Positions 34,744 to 43,938 of a stretch of 64,000 bases of DNA are shown piece after piece. The notes under the pieces were generated by a model. It saw nothing but the letters and a program-made list of their open reading frames with translations, was not told the DNA's origin and did not search any database. Both the position numbers and the translations under genes were made by a program. Every line of letters begins with the position of its first letter. The first letter of the stretch is position 1. This DNA comes from Pseudomonas sp. SJZ074 (lineage in GTDB: Bacteria; Pseudomonadota; Gammaproteobacteria; Pseudomonadales; Pseudomonadaceae): NCBI RefSeq assembly GCF_007828215.1, contig NZ_VIUE01000013.1, forward strand, positions 46,301 through 110,300. Direction: 5' to 3'.

Positions 34744-35661
34744 CTAGAGCCCCACATCCGGCAGCACCGGCCGATTCGCCAGGGCCTTGGCCATGATCTG
34801 TTCCACATACAGCCGGTCCTCTTCCGGCAGGGCCAGGCGTGGTGGGCGGGAGAGGGCGCTGCCGCGGCCGGCGATGGCTTCGCACAGCTTGATGCATTGC
34901 ACCAGGTCGGCGCGGGCGTCGAGGTGCAGGATCGGCATCAGCCATTCATAGATCGGCATCGCTTCGGCGAACCGGCCATCGCGGGCCAGGCGGAAGATGG
35001 TTTCGCCTTCCTTCGGGAACACGTTGGACATGCCCGAGACCCAGCCTTCGGCGCCCACGGCGAGGCTTTCCAGCACCACGTCGTCGAGGCCTGCGAACAG
35101 GACAAAGCGATCACCTACTTCATTGCGCACATCGATGAACCGCCGGGTGTCGCCGGAGGAGTCCTTGAAGCACACCACGTTGTCGCAATCGGCCAGGGAA
35201 ATCAGGATGTCCGGGGTCACGTCGTTCTTGTAGATCGGTGGGTTGTTGTAGACCATCAGCGGCACGTCGGCATGCCGGGCGACATAGCGAAAGTGCTCGG
35301 CGGTCTCGAACGGCTTGGAGCCATAGACCAATGCTGGCATCAGCATTACGCCGTCGACGCCGACCTTGCGCACCGCGTTGGCGACCTTGGCCGCCTGTAC
35401 GCTGGTGAATTCGGCCACGCCGCAGATCACCGGCACCCGGCCCCGGGAGGCGTCCACCGCGACTTCGGTCACGGCGATTTTTTCTTCGGCGCTCAACGAG
35501 GTGTTTTCCCCCACCGAACCGCAGACCACCAGGCCCGAGACGCCGTCACGGATGACGTTGGAAATGACCTCATGGGTCTTGTCCAGATTGATGGAGAAGT
35601 CATCGTTGAATTGGGTGGTAACGGCGGGGAATACGCCGCTCCAGTTGATGCGTTTGCTCAT
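34744..35661 (-). CDS. DapA-family enzyme, likely pyrroline-4-hydroxy-2-carboxylate deaminase
   Basis: A 305-residue DHDPS/NAL-family aldolase. The Schiff-base lysine is Lys166 in CFKDSSGD, the catalytic tyrosine is Tyr138 in VYNNPPI, and the carboxylate loop is CGSVGENTSLS. Within a hydroxyproline cluster this family member is expected to convert delta-1-pyrroline-4-hydroxy-2-carboxylate to 2-ketoglutarate semialdehyde and ammonia. The usual partner, 2-ketoglutarate semialdehyde dehydrogenase, is not in the window. A type II REP separates it from the proline-racemase-family gene upstream. Confidence 0.85.
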   Translation of the reverse strand: MSKRINWSGVFPAVTTQFNDDFSINLDKTHEVISNVIRDGVSGLVVCGSVGENTSLSAEEKIAVTEVAVDASRGRVPVICGVAEFTSVQAAKVANAVRKVGVDGVMLMPALVYGSKPFETAEHFRYVARHADVPLMVYNNPPIYKNDVTPDILISLADCDNVVCFKDSSGDTRRFIDVRNEVGDRFVLFAGLDDVVLESLAVGAEGWVSGMSNVFPKEGETIFRLARDGRFAEAMPIYEWLMPILHLDARADLVQCIKLCEAIAGRGSALSRPPRLALPEEDRLYVEQIMAKALANRPVLPDVGL

Positions 35662-35685
35662 GGTTGTCTCCGGTTGATGATAGTA

Positions 35686-35717
35686 CTGTGGCGAGGGGAT
35701 TTATCCCCTCGCCACAG
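35686..35717. repeat. Type II palindromic repeat
   Basis: CTGTGGCGAGGGGA-TTTA-TCCCCTCGCCACAG, perfect 14-base arms, in the gap between the deaminase and the proline-racemase-family gene. Confidence 0.85.
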
Positions 35718-35741
35718 GGGTGGGTGTGAAATTCGGAATGT

Positions 35742-36770
35742 TCATGCGCCAGGCCACGTATCCGAAAGCCGATAGCCTTGGGGCCACGGATCGGCCGGAT
35801 CCAGCAGCAGTTGGTGGGTCCCGGTGATCCACGCTCGCCCGGCAACGCACGGGTAGATCGCCGGGCGTTCGGCCACGTCGGTCAGCGAGTCGATGCGGCA
35901 GTGGAACTCGGAGCCGATGATCGAGCGCCCGATGAACCGTTCACCCACCTGCATCAACCCCTTGGCCTGCAGCACCGCCATGCGTGCCGAGCACCCTGTG
36001 CCGGTGGGGGAGCGATCGATCTTGCCGGGTTGGATCACCACGGCGTTGGCGCCGGTCGCGACACCTGCCTCCATGACGATGGGCGCGGCGATCTGGCAGA
36101 ACGAGATATGCGACCAGTCCGGGTTCAGCGGATGTTCGAAACCCAGTTGTTCATTGGCGGCCCGGGTGATTTTCAGCCCGATATCTACCAGGTCGGCGGC
36201 CTCGTCAGGGCGGATGGCAAAGCCCAGGCGCTGGGCGTCGGCGATGACGAAACTGTCGCCGCCATAGGCGGTGTCCACCTGTAGCGAGCCCAGGCCCTGC
36301 ACTTCGATCCAGGCATCGAGACGGTCGGCGAAGGACGGCACGTTCCTGATCTCCACCCGTTGCACCTTGCCGTCGCGGCAATCGGCGACGGCTTCGATCA
36401 ACCCGCCAGGGGCCTCCAGTATCAGGCGGGTCTGGGGTTCAGTCATGGGCAGGATGCCGCTGTCCAGCAGCACAGTCGCCACGCAAAGGGAGTTGGAACC
36501 GGACATCGGCGGCGTGTCGGCGGGCTCCATGATGATCCAGCCCATCTGTGCCCGCGGGTCCTTGGCCGGTACCAGCAGGTTAACGTGGCGGAACACGCCG
36601 CCACGGGGTTCGTTGAGGACGAAGTTGCGCAGGGTCTCGTCCCGGGCAATCCAGCGCGACTGTTCCCACACGGTGGCACCGGGCGGAGGGGCAACGCCGC
36701 CGACGATCACATCGCCGACTTCGCCTTCGGCGTGGCAGCTAACGATGTGGATGATTTTGGATGAGCGCAT
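35742..36770 (-). CDS. Proline racemase-family protein with Ser/Thr at the catalytic positions
   Basis: Start set at ATG 36770 ([10 protein letters not shown]), which has AAGGAGC ahead. The 342-residue protein has the two-domain racemase fold. The first catalytic position is Ser90 in [10 protein letters not shown] (Cys in MCGHG of racemases), and the second is Thr256 in SPTGTGCSA (Cys in SPCGTG). Thr at the second site is known from trans-3-hydroxy-L-proline dehydratases, but those keep Cys at the first. The enzyme may be a trans-3-hydroxyproline dehydratase or an epimerase of unusual mechanism. Its neighbour at 38921 is a cis-3-hydroxyproline dehydratase-like gene, favouring a 3-hydroxyproline role. 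Confidence 0.78.
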   Translation of the reverse strand: MRSSKIIHIVSCHAEGEVGDVIVGGVAPPPGATVWEQSRWIARDETLRNFVLNEPRGGVFRHVNLLVPAKDPRAQMGWIIMEPADTPPMSGSNSLCVATVLLDSGILPMTEPQTRLILEAPGGLIEAVADCRDGKVQRVEIRNVPSFADRLDAWIEVQGLGSLQVDTAYGGDSFVIADAQRLGFAIRPDEAADLVDIGLKITRAANEQLGFEHPLNPDWSHISFCQIAAPIVMEAGVATGANAVVIQPGKIDRSPTGTGCSARMAVLQAKGLMQVGERFIGRSIIGSEFHCRIDSLTDVAERPAIYPCVAGRAWITGTHQLLLDPADPWPQGYRLSDTWPGA

Positions 36771-36801
36771 GGGATGCTCCTTATGTTGTTCATGCGGGCC
36801 T

Positions 36802-36879
36802 CTTCGCGAGCAAGCCCGCTCCCACATGGGATTCGTGGACAGCACCGAACCCTGTGGGAGCGGGCTTGCTCGCGAAGGG
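36802..36879. repeat. REP doublet (type I), inverted
   Basis: CTTCGCGAGCAAGCCCGCTC... at 36802-36826 and CCTGTGGGAGCGGGCTTGCT... at 36851-36879, between the ABC ATPase stop and the racemase-family gene. Confidence 0.87.
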
Positions 36880-36887
36880 ACCAGCGC

Positions 36888-37610
36888 CTATTTCACCGAC
36901 CTGAGAAACGCCGCCGTCTCCCGCTGCATCGGATTGCCGATCACCTGGTCCGGCGGTCCGATCTCATGGACCCGGCCATTGCAGAAGAACGCCACGCGAT
37001 CGGACACGTCCCGGGCGAAGCGGATCTCGTGGGTTACCAGCACCATGGTCATGCCGTCCTCGGCGAGCATGCGCATGGTGTCCAGCACCTCGCCCACCAG
37101 TTGCGGGTCCAGGGCCGAGGTGGCTTCGTCGAACAGCATGTAGTCCGGCGACATCGCCAGGGCCCGGGCGATGGCCATGCGCTGTTGCTGGCCGCCGGAC
37201 AGCTTGTTCGGGAAGGCCTTGAGCTTGTCCCCCAGGCCCACGTGCTCCAGCTGCTTAACCGCCAGGGCCTCGGCGTCCTGTTTGCTCTTGCCCAGCACCT
37301 TGCGCGGCGCCAGCATCACGTTCTCCAGTACGGTCAGGTGCGGGAAGGCGTTCCATTGCTGGAAGACAATGCCGATCTTCTGCCGCAAGTGATTGAGATC
37401 GGTGGCGCGGTCATGGACCTCGACACCGTCCACGCGAATGCTGCCTTGCTGGATCGGCTCCAGGCCGTTGATGCACATCAGCAGGGTCGACTTGCCGGAA
37501 CCCGAGCCACCGATGATCGACACCACTTCGCCTTTGTCCACGGTCAGGCTGACACCCTTGACCACTTCCAGGTCGCCAAAGGATTTATGCACGTTCTCGA
37601 TCTCAATCAT
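36888..37610 (-). CDS. Polar amino acid ABC importer, ATP-binding protein
   Basis: Start set at ATG 37610 (MIEIENVHKSFG), overlapping the permease stop by eight bases with GCAGGA ahead. The 240-residue ATPase has Walker A GGSGSGKSTL, Q-loop FQQWNAFPHL, signature [15 protein letters not shown], Walker B YMLFDEATSALDP and the switch His in LVTHEIRFA. The sequence matches GlnQ/HisP-type importers of polar amino acids. It operates with the two permeases and the binding protein encoded just upstream; the cluster suggests hydroxyproline as substrate. Confidence 0.93.
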   Translation of the reverse strand: MIEIENVHKSFGDLEVVKGVSLTVDKGEVVSIIGGSGSGKSTLLMCINGLEPIQQGSIRVDGVEVHDRATDLNHLRQKIGIVFQQWNAFPHLTVLENVMLAPRKVLGKSKQDAEALAVKQLEHVGLGDKLKAFPNKLSGGQQQRMAIARALAMSPDYMLFDEATSALDPQLVGEVLDTMRMLAEDGMTMVLVTHEIRFARDVSDRVAFFCNGRVHEIGPPDQVIGNPMQRETAAFLRSVK

Positions 37611-38253
37611 TTTCCTGCCACCTTCTTTCCAGACGTGCGCCGAGGCGGGCAACCACCAGGCTCATGACGTAGTAAATGAGGCCTGCGATGCACAGCACCA
37701 GCAGGGGTTCCTGAATGCGCGTGACGATGGTTTGAGAGGCACGCAGCAGCTCGACAATGCCGATCCACATCACCAGCGCGGTGTCCTTCATCACTCCGAG
37801 TACCAGGTTCAGCCAGCCGGGAAACGCCACGCGCGTGGCAATCGGCAGGACGATGAAGCGCAGGTCCTGCAGGTAGCTCAAGCCCAGGGAACGGCTGGCC
37901 CGCCGGGTGCTCAGTGGCACCGCCAGCACACCGCCGCGGACGATTTCGGTGAAATACGCGGCGGCGTAGACGCCGAGCACGATGCAGCCGACGGCGAAGG
38001 CGCTGAGGTTCAGCCCGGCGATACTTTTCAGGGAGTTGAACAGCACGAACTGGATCAACAACGGCACGCTGCGGAACACGTCCAGTACCCAGGCCAGCGG
38101 CAGGCTGGCCCGGGGCAGCAGTGCCCGGAGCAGGCCGAACAGCAACCCGGCCAGGGTGCCGAGCAGGATCGACCAAACAGTCAGTTGCAGCGTGACCCAG
38201 GCCCCGTCGAGCAAGAACAGCAGGTCGTTGACGGTGAGGCTTGTTGTAAACAT
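37603..38253 (-). CDS. Polar amino acid ABC importer, permease (HisM/GlnP type)
   Basis: A 216-residue inner-membrane protein with about five helices and the HisMQ-type EAA loop reading AARSLGLS-like (RRASRSLGLSYLQDLRFIVLP, in part). It begins with VNDLLFLLDGAWVTLQLTVW, typical of this permease class. It lies ten bases after the other permease gene and overlaps the ATPase start. It forms the heterodimeric channel with the 38263 product. Confidence 0.92.
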   Translation of the reverse strand: MFTTSLTVNDLLFLLDGAWVTLQLTVWSILLGTLAGLLFGLLRALLPRASLPLAWVLDVFRSVPLLIQFVLFNSLKSIAGLNLSAFAVGCIVLGVYAAAYFTEIVRGGVLAVPLSTRRASRSLGLSYLQDLRFIVLPIATRVAFPGWLNLVLGVMKDTALVMWIGIVELLRASQTIVTRIQEPLLVLCIAGLIYYVMSLVVARLGARLERRWQEND

Positions 38254-38262
38254 GACCGGCCC

Positions 38263-38928
38263 TCAATAACGGAAAAGCCGCCAGGACAACAGCCGGGCGA
38301 GCCCGACGATGAGCTTGGCGATCAGGTAATACAGCGCGGCCGCGAGGGCGAAGTACTCGAAGGTGCGGAACGTCTTGACGTTGTATTCCTGGGTCACCCC
38401 GGTGAGGTCGTTATTCAGGCCGACCACCACGCCCAGCGAGGTCATCAGCACCGCCCAGACCATCTGGTTGGTCAGCGGGTAGAAGACGATGCGCAGCAGT
38501 TGCGGGACGATGATCATCCGATAGGCCTGGAACGCGCTCATGCCCAGGGAACGGGCGGCGCGCATCTGCGTACCGGGTACGGCCTTGAGGCCACCGCGAA
38601 AGTTCTCCGCCAGGTAACCGGCATTGTTGAAGGTGATCCCGGCCAGCAACGCCAGCCAGGAACTGACGTGCAGCCCGAGGGAGCCGAGGCCGAAGTAGAG
38701 GATGTAGATCTGGAACAGCGACGGCGTGTTGCGGGCGATGGAGACCCAGCCATTGCCGATGCCGCGCAGCAATGGATGACGCGCCTGGCGCATCACCGTC
38801 AGCACCAGCGCGATCAGCACGCCGAAGATCATCGACAGCGCCGCGGTCTCGAACGTGACCCAGGCCCCGGCGAGCATGTCGGGCAACGCGCGCAGGGCCG
38901 GGCGCCATTGGAAGCTGTAGTCAAACAT
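38263..38928 (-). CDS. Polar amino acid ABC importer, permease
   Basis: Start set at ATG 38928 (MFDYSFQWRPAL), which overlaps the stop of the AcnX gene by eight bases. The 221-residue protein has the same fold as its partner, with helices at about 25-45, 60-80, 85-105 and 190-210 and the cytoplasmic loop MRAARSLGMSAFQAYR that couples to the ATPase. Spacing and order within the operon show co-expression with AcnX, so transport and catabolism are linked at the transcript level. Confidence 0.92.
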   Translation of the reverse strand: MFDYSFQWRPALRALPDMLAGAWVTFETAALSMIFGVLIALVLTVMRQARHPLLRGIGNGWVSIARNTPSLFQIYILYFGLGSLGLHVSSWLALLAGITFNNAGYLAENFRGGLKAVPGTQMRAARSLGMSAFQAYRMIIVPQLLRIVFYPLTNQMVWAVLMTSLGVVVGLNNDLTGVTQEYNVKTFRTFEYFALAAALYYLIAKLIVGLARLLSWRLFRY

Positions 38929-40699
38929 GGAAGGGATTCCCCCGGCGGGTGACAGGTTGCAGCCAGAGCGGCGGTTGGCCGCTGGCGGTGGCGATGCAGG
39001 CGGCGTCGACACAGGCCGCGAGGCTGGCGAAGTGCACCCCGCGCCCCACCAGGCCGGGCGCGTAATGGGCGTATTTGCCGGAATTGGTCATCAGGGTGGT
39101 GGCAGCGGGTGGGATGACCGGTTCGCCCAGCATGCACCAGCAGGTGTCGGTCACCAGCGTCGCGCCGAAGGCTTCGATGGCGTCCAGGTGGCCCGCCTGG
39201 CGGGCCTGTTCCAGTACCGCACGGCCGCAGGTGATGGCGAGTATCACGTCCGGGTGCTTACTCCGGCCGGTGCAAAGAGTCGCCAGGGCGGCAAATTCGC
39301 TGAGGGAGAAATGCGGATTGCCCAGGGAAACCACGTCCACCCGGTTGTCCCGGGCACTGTTGAGCTCACGCCAACTGGCAAGCAGCCCCGCGGCATCCAC
39401 CGTTACCATCGGTATTGGACAATCCACCTCCACGACATCGGCCGGGTCGAGGGCTTCCGGTGTGACCCCAGCGATGTGGAACAGGGGCGCGGCACTGGTG
39501 GTCGCGAACGCGGCTCCGAAGGCCTTCAGGTCATCCCGTGTCGGCGCGGCGTGCTCCAGGCCGCGTATCAATGGAATGCGCCGGCCCGTCAGGCCACCGA
39601 TGTGATAGCCCAGCAGCGGATAGAAGCTGTCGTCGACAGTGCCCAATCCCGGCACGTCGACGATCAGCTTGGCTTTGCGCTGATCGTCCAGGTGACAACC
39701 GGTCAAGGGCGCCCGGCCGCACAAGGCGATGCAGATATCCAGGAAATCCGGATATTTCTGCGTGCGAGCCCCGAGCACACTGTTGGCGTAGACCACCGCG
39801 TTGGACTCGGCCCAGACGATCTGCTCGCCGGCCCTGGGCGCGGTATCCAGCAGATACGGCGCGCAGGTGAAGCTCAACTGTGCGCCCATCGTCATGTAGG
39901 CATCGCCCAAGGCACTCGCCGGTTCGCCCAAGGCCGGGTCGATGCCCAGTTCGCGCCAGCGGCGCTGGTCCACGGAAATGGAATTGAGGGTAGTGGGCAC
40001 GCGCACCCTGGCGCCCCACTGCACCAGTTGCTCGGCAAAGCGCAGGCTGGCCGGGCCGGTGTAGATGCAGCCGTCGATGTGGGCCTGGGTTACGTCCAGC
40101 AACTGCGTGGCACCCTGGATTTCGGCCATGCGCAAGACGACTTGCATGGCCACCTGGGCGGCCTTGCCGTGGCTGCCGTCGAGCAGCGTCCGGTCCTGTT
40201 CGGTGAGGCTGACGGTAGACGGCATGGGCGGCTGCAAGGGGACGTCGGCGCCATCCCAGCGATCGTTGGGACGACGACCGGACAAGGTCAGGCAATCGCC
40301 TTCGACGCGCACGAAACCCTGGCCGCGCAAGCCGTCGAAGGCTTCACGACCGACCTGCACCACCGGCAGGGAACGCTGGAAAATCAATTGCGCCACCAGC
40401 ACGCCCAAGGTCAGGATCTCATCCGTTTCGGCCAGCACCAGCGCTGCGGGTGCATGGCCGTTGCTGATCAGCTCCATCAAGACGCTGCTGCCGGTGCACG
40501 AGCCGCGCCCGCTGGGAATTGCCAGCACGCGCCCGGCCAGGCGCTCGCCGCTGAGCGGGTGATGCCGGTCGATGACTTCACCGCTGGCCGGATCCACACC
40601 GCCCCAGAAACTCAAGCCCACATCGGCAAAGAGCAGGGCACCCTGGGCGGCACCCTCCACCAGACTGCGGCCCATGACACGGATAGGCGTGCTTGGCAT
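38921..40699 (-). CDS. Aconitase X (DUF126-DUF521 fusion), likely cis-3-hydroxy-L-proline dehydratase
   Basis: A 592-residue fusion. Residues 1 to about 135 form the small swivelling DUF126 domain (LSFWGGVDPASGEVID, then IPSGRGSCTGSSV). The rest is the aconitase-X catalytic domain DUF521, with cysteines for an iron-sulfur or metal centre in DGCIYTGPASL, LCGRAPLTGCH and TDTCWCM. Fused bacterial AcnX proteins are established as cis-3-hydroxy-L-proline dehydratases that give delta-1-pyrroline-2-carboxylate. It lies between the binding-protein gene and the permeases of an amino-acid importer, in line with uptake and breakdown of 3-hydroxyproline. Confidence 0.85.
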   Translation of the reverse strand: MPSTPIRVMGRSLVEGAAQGALLFADVGLSFWGGVDPASGEVIDRHHPLSGERLAGRVLAIPSGRGSCTGSSVLMELISNGHAPAALVLAETDEILTLGVLVAQLIFQRSLPVVQVGREAFDGLRGQGFVRVEGDCLTLSGRRPNDRWDGADVPLQPPMPSTVSLTEQDRTLLDGSHGKAAQVAMQVVLRMAEIQGATQLLDVTQAHIDGCIYTGPASLRFAEQLVQWGARVRVPTTLNSISVDQRRWRELGIDPALGEPASALGDAYMTMGAQLSFTCAPYLLDTAPRAGEQIVWAESNAVVYANSVLGARTQKYPDFLDICIALCGRAPLTGCHLDDQRKAKLIVDVPGLGTVDDSFYPLLGYHIGGLTGRRIPLIRGLEHAAPTRDDLKAFGAAFATTSAAPLFHIAGVTPEALDPADVVEVDCPIPMVTVDAAGLLASWRELNSARDNRVDVVSLGNPHFSLSEFAALATLCTGRSKHPDVILAITCGRAVLEQARQAGHLDAIEAFGATLVTDTCWCMLGEPVIPPAATTLMTNSGKYAHYAPGLVGRGVHFASLAACVDAACIATASGQPPLWLQPVTRRGNPFHV

Positions 40700-40709
40700 G
40701 CCCCGATCC

Positions 40710-41528
40710 TCAGTAATAGACCTGCGGGACGGTCAGGTTGGCCGGCGGAATGTCGGTGCCGACCCATTTGGCGAACAGCTCTTTGTAGCGGCCGGTGCGC
40801 ACCTGTTGGTTGACGAACAGGTTGAGGTAGTTGATCAGGCCGAACTCGTTGCGCTTGGCGCCAAGGGACACATAGTCGATGACATAAGGTGCGTCACCGG
40901 CGATCTTCAGGTTTTTGTATTTGCCCGACTTGATGGTCGCAGCGGCCACGGTGTTGGTGACCACCGTCGCATCGATATGCCCTTGGGCGACGGCCAGCAG
41001 CGTGTCGTTCTGCGACTGGTAGGCGCGGAAGCTGCCGCTGCCCCAGTTCTTCTGGTCTTTCTCCAGCGAGATGGCTTCATAGGTGCCGCTGGTATTGCCC
41101 ACGGCCTTGCCCTTGAGGTCGGCGAAGCTATTGATGCCAGTGTTGTCGCGGGTCAGCACCACCATCTGGAAGGCGAAGTAGGGCACGGTCAGGCCGACGG
41201 TCTTGGCCCGCTCCAGAGTGTCGGAGGTGGAGGCGACGATGACATCGGCGCGGCCGGAAATCAGTGCCGGGATCCGATCAGGGAACGGTGTTTCCACGAC
41301 TTCGGCATCGACCCCCAGGACCTTCGCCAGATCGTGGCAATAGTCCACGTCGAAGCCCGCCGGTTTGTTGCTTTCGTCACGAAAGCCCATGGGCGGGAAG
41401 TCCAGGGTCACGGCGCAGCGCAGCTTGCCGGAGTCGATGATGTCATCGAGCTTGTCGGCATGGGCGGTGGTGATGAACAGGGGGGCCAGGACAACACTTA
41501 ACGCTACGGCCAATGCAGGATTTTTCAT
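40710..41528 (-). CDS. Amino acid ABC transporter periplasmic binding protein
   Basis: A 272-residue solute-binding protein with a signal peptide (ALAVALSVVLAPLFITTAHA, cleavage near residue 24). The mature domain has the family-3 signature: KLRCAVTLDFPPMGF, GFDVDYCHDLAKVLG, ADVIVASTSDTLERAKTV. It opens the importer operon SBP-AcnX-permease-permease-ATPase, with eleven bases to AcnX. A GTATAC-centred palindrome lies 49 bases before its start. The ligand is probably cis-3- or another hydroxyproline. Confidence 0.92.
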   Translation of the reverse strand: MKNPALAVALSVVLAPLFITTAHADKLDDIIDSGKLRCAVTLDFPPMGFRDESNKPAGFDVDYCHDLAKVLGVDAEVVETPFPDRIPALISGRADVIVASTSDTLERAKTVGLTVPYFAFQMVVLTRDNTGINSFADLKGKAVGNTSGTYEAISLEKDQKNWGSGSFRAYQSQNDTLLAVAQGHIDATVVTNTVAAATIKSGKYKNLKIAGDAPYVIDYVSLGAKRNEFGLINYLNLFVNQQVRTGRYKELFAKWVGTDIPPANLTVPQVYY

Positions 41529-41559
41529 AAATGCCTCGCTGTCGAATAAATGCGGTGAG

Positions 41560-41589
41560 ATATCGTATTGAGGATTTCGTATACGATAT
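41560..41589. promoter_or_regulatory. Probable GntR/FCD operator before the hydroxyproline importer operon
   Basis: TCGTATACGA (41577-41586) is a perfect ten-base palindrome. ATATCGTAT (41560-41568) is also an exact inverted copy of ATACGATAT (41581-41589). A related GTATAC site lies before the GntR gene at 48124. Confidence 0.65.
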
Positions 41590-41758
41590 TAGATAAGCAA
41601 TCCGCGTGCCTGTCTCACAAAACGCTCGCTTGAATGGATAACTCGTTGATAACAAACAGTAATAGGGCGTAGAGGGTTCGAGCGGTACTCAAGATCGCTT
41701 CAGGCAGGTGTTACAGATGGGAGCAGTGGGGGCTCCGTCGCCCTTTAAGGGAACAGAT

Positions 41759-42508
41759 TCACTCCTGGCTTTCGCGGTACTGGCTCGGCGACAGGCTGGT
41801 CAAGGCGCGGAACTGGCGGCTGAACGCGCTGTGGTCGGTGTAGCCGCAACGCAAGGCGATCTCGGTGATAGGCAGGTCTCTGTCCAGCAGCAGGCGCGAA
41901 GCTTCTTCCAGTCGGGCTTTGTGAATCATTTGCCGGGGCGTGAGCTGAAAAATGCGTTTGCAGTGCCGCTCCAGTTGCGCCACCGACAACCCGGCGATGG
42001 CGGTCAGTTCGGCGAGGCTGATGGGGCGGGCAAAGTGATGTTTGATATGGGCATCCACCGCCGCCAGTTTCTGAAACGCCGGGTGGCTGGACTGCGGCAG
42101 TTGCAGGTCCCGGGAGATGCCGGCCAGGCCGGTGATCTGGCCGTTGGGCTCGCGCAGGGCGATTTTATGGGTCAGGCACCACACCGGTTGATTGCCGTAG
42201 TACAGGTGCAGTTCGAGTTGGTCGGCCAGCTCCCGGCCGCTGGCCAGCACCCGTCGATCCTGTTCGGTGTACAGCGGGCCGAAACGCTCGGGGAACACCT
42301 GCTCGGCGGTGCGGCCGAGCAGATCACTGCTGTGCTTGAAGCCGCAGCGCCGGGCCAGGGTCTGGTTGACGAAGGCGTAGCGGGCCTGAGTGTCCTTGAT
42401 GAAAAACACCACGTCCGCGAGGGTGTCGAGCAGCGGCGCGATGGATTGCAGGTTGTGCAGTAGAGTGCCCAGGTCGCAGGGGGTGAAGGATGTGAGCGAG
42501 GGATACAT
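41759..42508 (-). CDS. AraC-family regulator with PAS sensor domain
   Basis: A 249-residue protein. The N-terminal PAS domain (about 20-135, FFIKDTQARYAFVNQTLARRCG, GLAGISRDL) is followed by a two-helix-turn-helix AraC domain (about 150-245; ISLAELTAIAGLSVAQLERHCKR in outline and the final ALRCGYTDHSAFSRQF). PAS-AraC fusions are a minority within AraC. It sits between the importer operon and the dehydrogenase operon and may activate one or both. REP sequence lies directly upstream. Confidence 0.88.
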   Translation of the reverse strand: MYPSLTSFTPCDLGTLLHNLQSIAPLLDTLADVVFFIKDTQARYAFVNQTLARRCGFKHSSDLLGRTAEQVFPERFGPLYTEQDRRVLASGRELADQLELHLYYGNQPVWCLTHKIALREPNGQITGLAGISRDLQLPQSSHPAFQKLAAVDAHIKHHFARPISLAELTAIAGLSVAQLERHCKRIFQLTPRQMIHKARLEEASRLLLDRDLPITEIALRCGYTDHSAFSRQFRALTSLSPSQYRESQE

Positions 42509-42530
42509 GGGTTGGCATCATCTCTGGTTG

Positions 42531-42663
42531 AAGCGAGCATGCTCCCACAGTTGCGGTATGAACACATCGATTCCAGTGGGAGCGGGCTTGCTCGCGAAAG
42601 CGGTGCTTCAGTTTGCATTGATCTTGAATGTACCCCCTCTTCGCGAGCAAGCCCGCTCCCACA
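42531..42663. repeat. REP cluster (type I), three copies
   Basis: A diverged copy at 42531-42550 is followed by an inverted pair: GTGGGAGCGGGCTTGCTCG... at 42576-42604 and CTTCGCGAGCAAGCCCGCTC... at 42639-42663. It fills the gap between araC and the dehydrogenase alpha subunit. Confidence 0.85.
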
Positions 42664-42681
42664 AATGGATCGCTGTCTGGC

Positions 42682-43938
42682 TCAAGTGGACGGGGTTTCT
42701 TCCAGCCCCAGCAAAGTTTCGATCCGTGCCGGGCTGAACGGCGGGCGCGGAGTGGGTGGCGTCCAGTCGAACAGATACTCCAGGGCCGCACCGCAGACCC
42801 GGCCCTGGCACGCGCCCATGCCACAGCGGCTGGCGAGCTTGGCTTCGCGCCAGCTCACGTGGCCGATCAGGTCGCCGTAGGGCACGTCTTCGCAGCGGCA
42901 GACCAGGGTGTCGGCCCTGGCCAGGGACTTGAGCCGCTCATTGAGGGCGAAGGCTTTGTTCAGTGCTCGGGCGAAACCCTGCCAGCGTTCCCGACGCGGC
43001 CACAGGCGTCGGGCGGCCGCGGTATCGTCGACCGCCGCGTGACCGGCGATGGCGCCTTCCACCAGCGCCAACTCGCTGCCGCCGAAACCGGTGCATTCGC
43101 CGGCGGCGTAATGGCCCTGGCGAGTGGTCGCCTGCCAGGCATCCACCGCAAGGGCATTCTCGGCGAGCTCGCAGCCCAGGGCCTGGCCGAGCAGGGTATT
43201 GGGGATGAGCCCAAAACCACACGCCAACCGGTCGCAGGCCAGTTCGACAACCTTGCCCTGTTGCAGCAAACGCACGCCTTCGAGTCGCTCTTGCCCCAAG
43301 GCCTCCAGCACATGGCTTGCGGTGCGGTAATGGCTATCGAACAGAGCGAACGCTTGCAGGAACTTGCCCGGCCAGCGCGGCAATTGCGCGGCGAAACCGG
43401 CCACGGCGGCACGGCTTGCCTGTTCGGCCACCCGTAGCACGTGGGCACCCTGGTGCCTGGCCGTGGCGGCGCTGGCCAGCAACAGTGGCCCGCTCCCAGC
43501 GATCACCAGGCGTTCATCCCGTACCGGCAGGCCCGCTTTGATCAATGCCTGCAAACCGCCGGCGCCGGTGACGCCGGGCAGGGTCCAGCCGGGGAAGGGC
43601 AGCAGCAACTCCCGGGCGCCGGTGCACAGGATCAAACGCTCGTAGGTGATCTGCCAACCGCGCTCGGCATTCTCCACCAACAGGGTTTTATCGGCGGCGC
43701 AGGCGATGACCCGGGTACCGGCATGGCAGCGCACATTGGCACAGGCCTGCAACCGCTGACGCAGGCGGCGTGCCGCGGCGGGTAGGCTGGCCTGGGGGCC
43801 GTCGCGCCAGATCTGCCCTCCAGGCAACGGGTTGTCGTCCAGCAGTACGATAGACGCGCCGCGGCGTGCCGCGGCCAGGGCGGCGGCCATGCCGGCGGGG
43901 CCGGCGCCGATGATCAGCAGGTCGGTGGTTTCGTTCAT
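42682..43938 (-). CDS. Hydroxyproline dehydrogenase subunit, FAD/NAD(P)-binding (HcnB-like)
   Basis: Start set at ATG 43938, which overlaps the ferredoxin-like gene stop as ATGA. The 418-residue protein has an FAD site LLIIGAGPAGMAAALAAARRG near the N-terminus in part, a second nucleotide site VIAGSGPLLLASA and a C-terminal BFD-like [2Fe-2S] domain (CRCEDVPYGDL and CGMGACQGRVCG). It matches the alpha-type subunit of heteromeric D-hydroxyproline dehydrogenases and resembles HcnB and octopine oxidase subunits. It works with the two proteins encoded upstream. Confidence 0.88.
   Translation of the reverse strand: MNETTDLLIIGAGPAGMAAALAAARRGASIVLLDDNPLPGGQIWRDGPQASLPAAARRLRQRLQACANVRCHAGTRVIACAADKTLLVENAERGWQITYERLILCTGARELLLPFPGWTLPGVTGAGGLQALIKAGLPVRDERLVIAGSGPLLLASAATARHQGAHVLRVAEQASRAAVAGFAAQLPRWPGKFLQAFALFDSHYRTASHVLEALGQERLEGVRLLQQGKVVELACDRLACGFGLIPNTLLGQALGCELAENALAVDAWQATTRQGHYAAGECTGFGGSELALVEGAIAGHAAVDDTAAARRLWPRRERWQGFARALNKAFALNERLKSLARADTLVCRCEDVPYGDLIGHVSWREAKLASRCGMGACQGRVCGAALEYLFDWTPPTPRPPFSPARIETLLGLEETPST

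Noticed and set aside
42531..42663. Possible CRISPR-like repeats
   Set aside because: Copies are inverted relative to each other, spacing varies, and no cas genes are present. They are REP elements.
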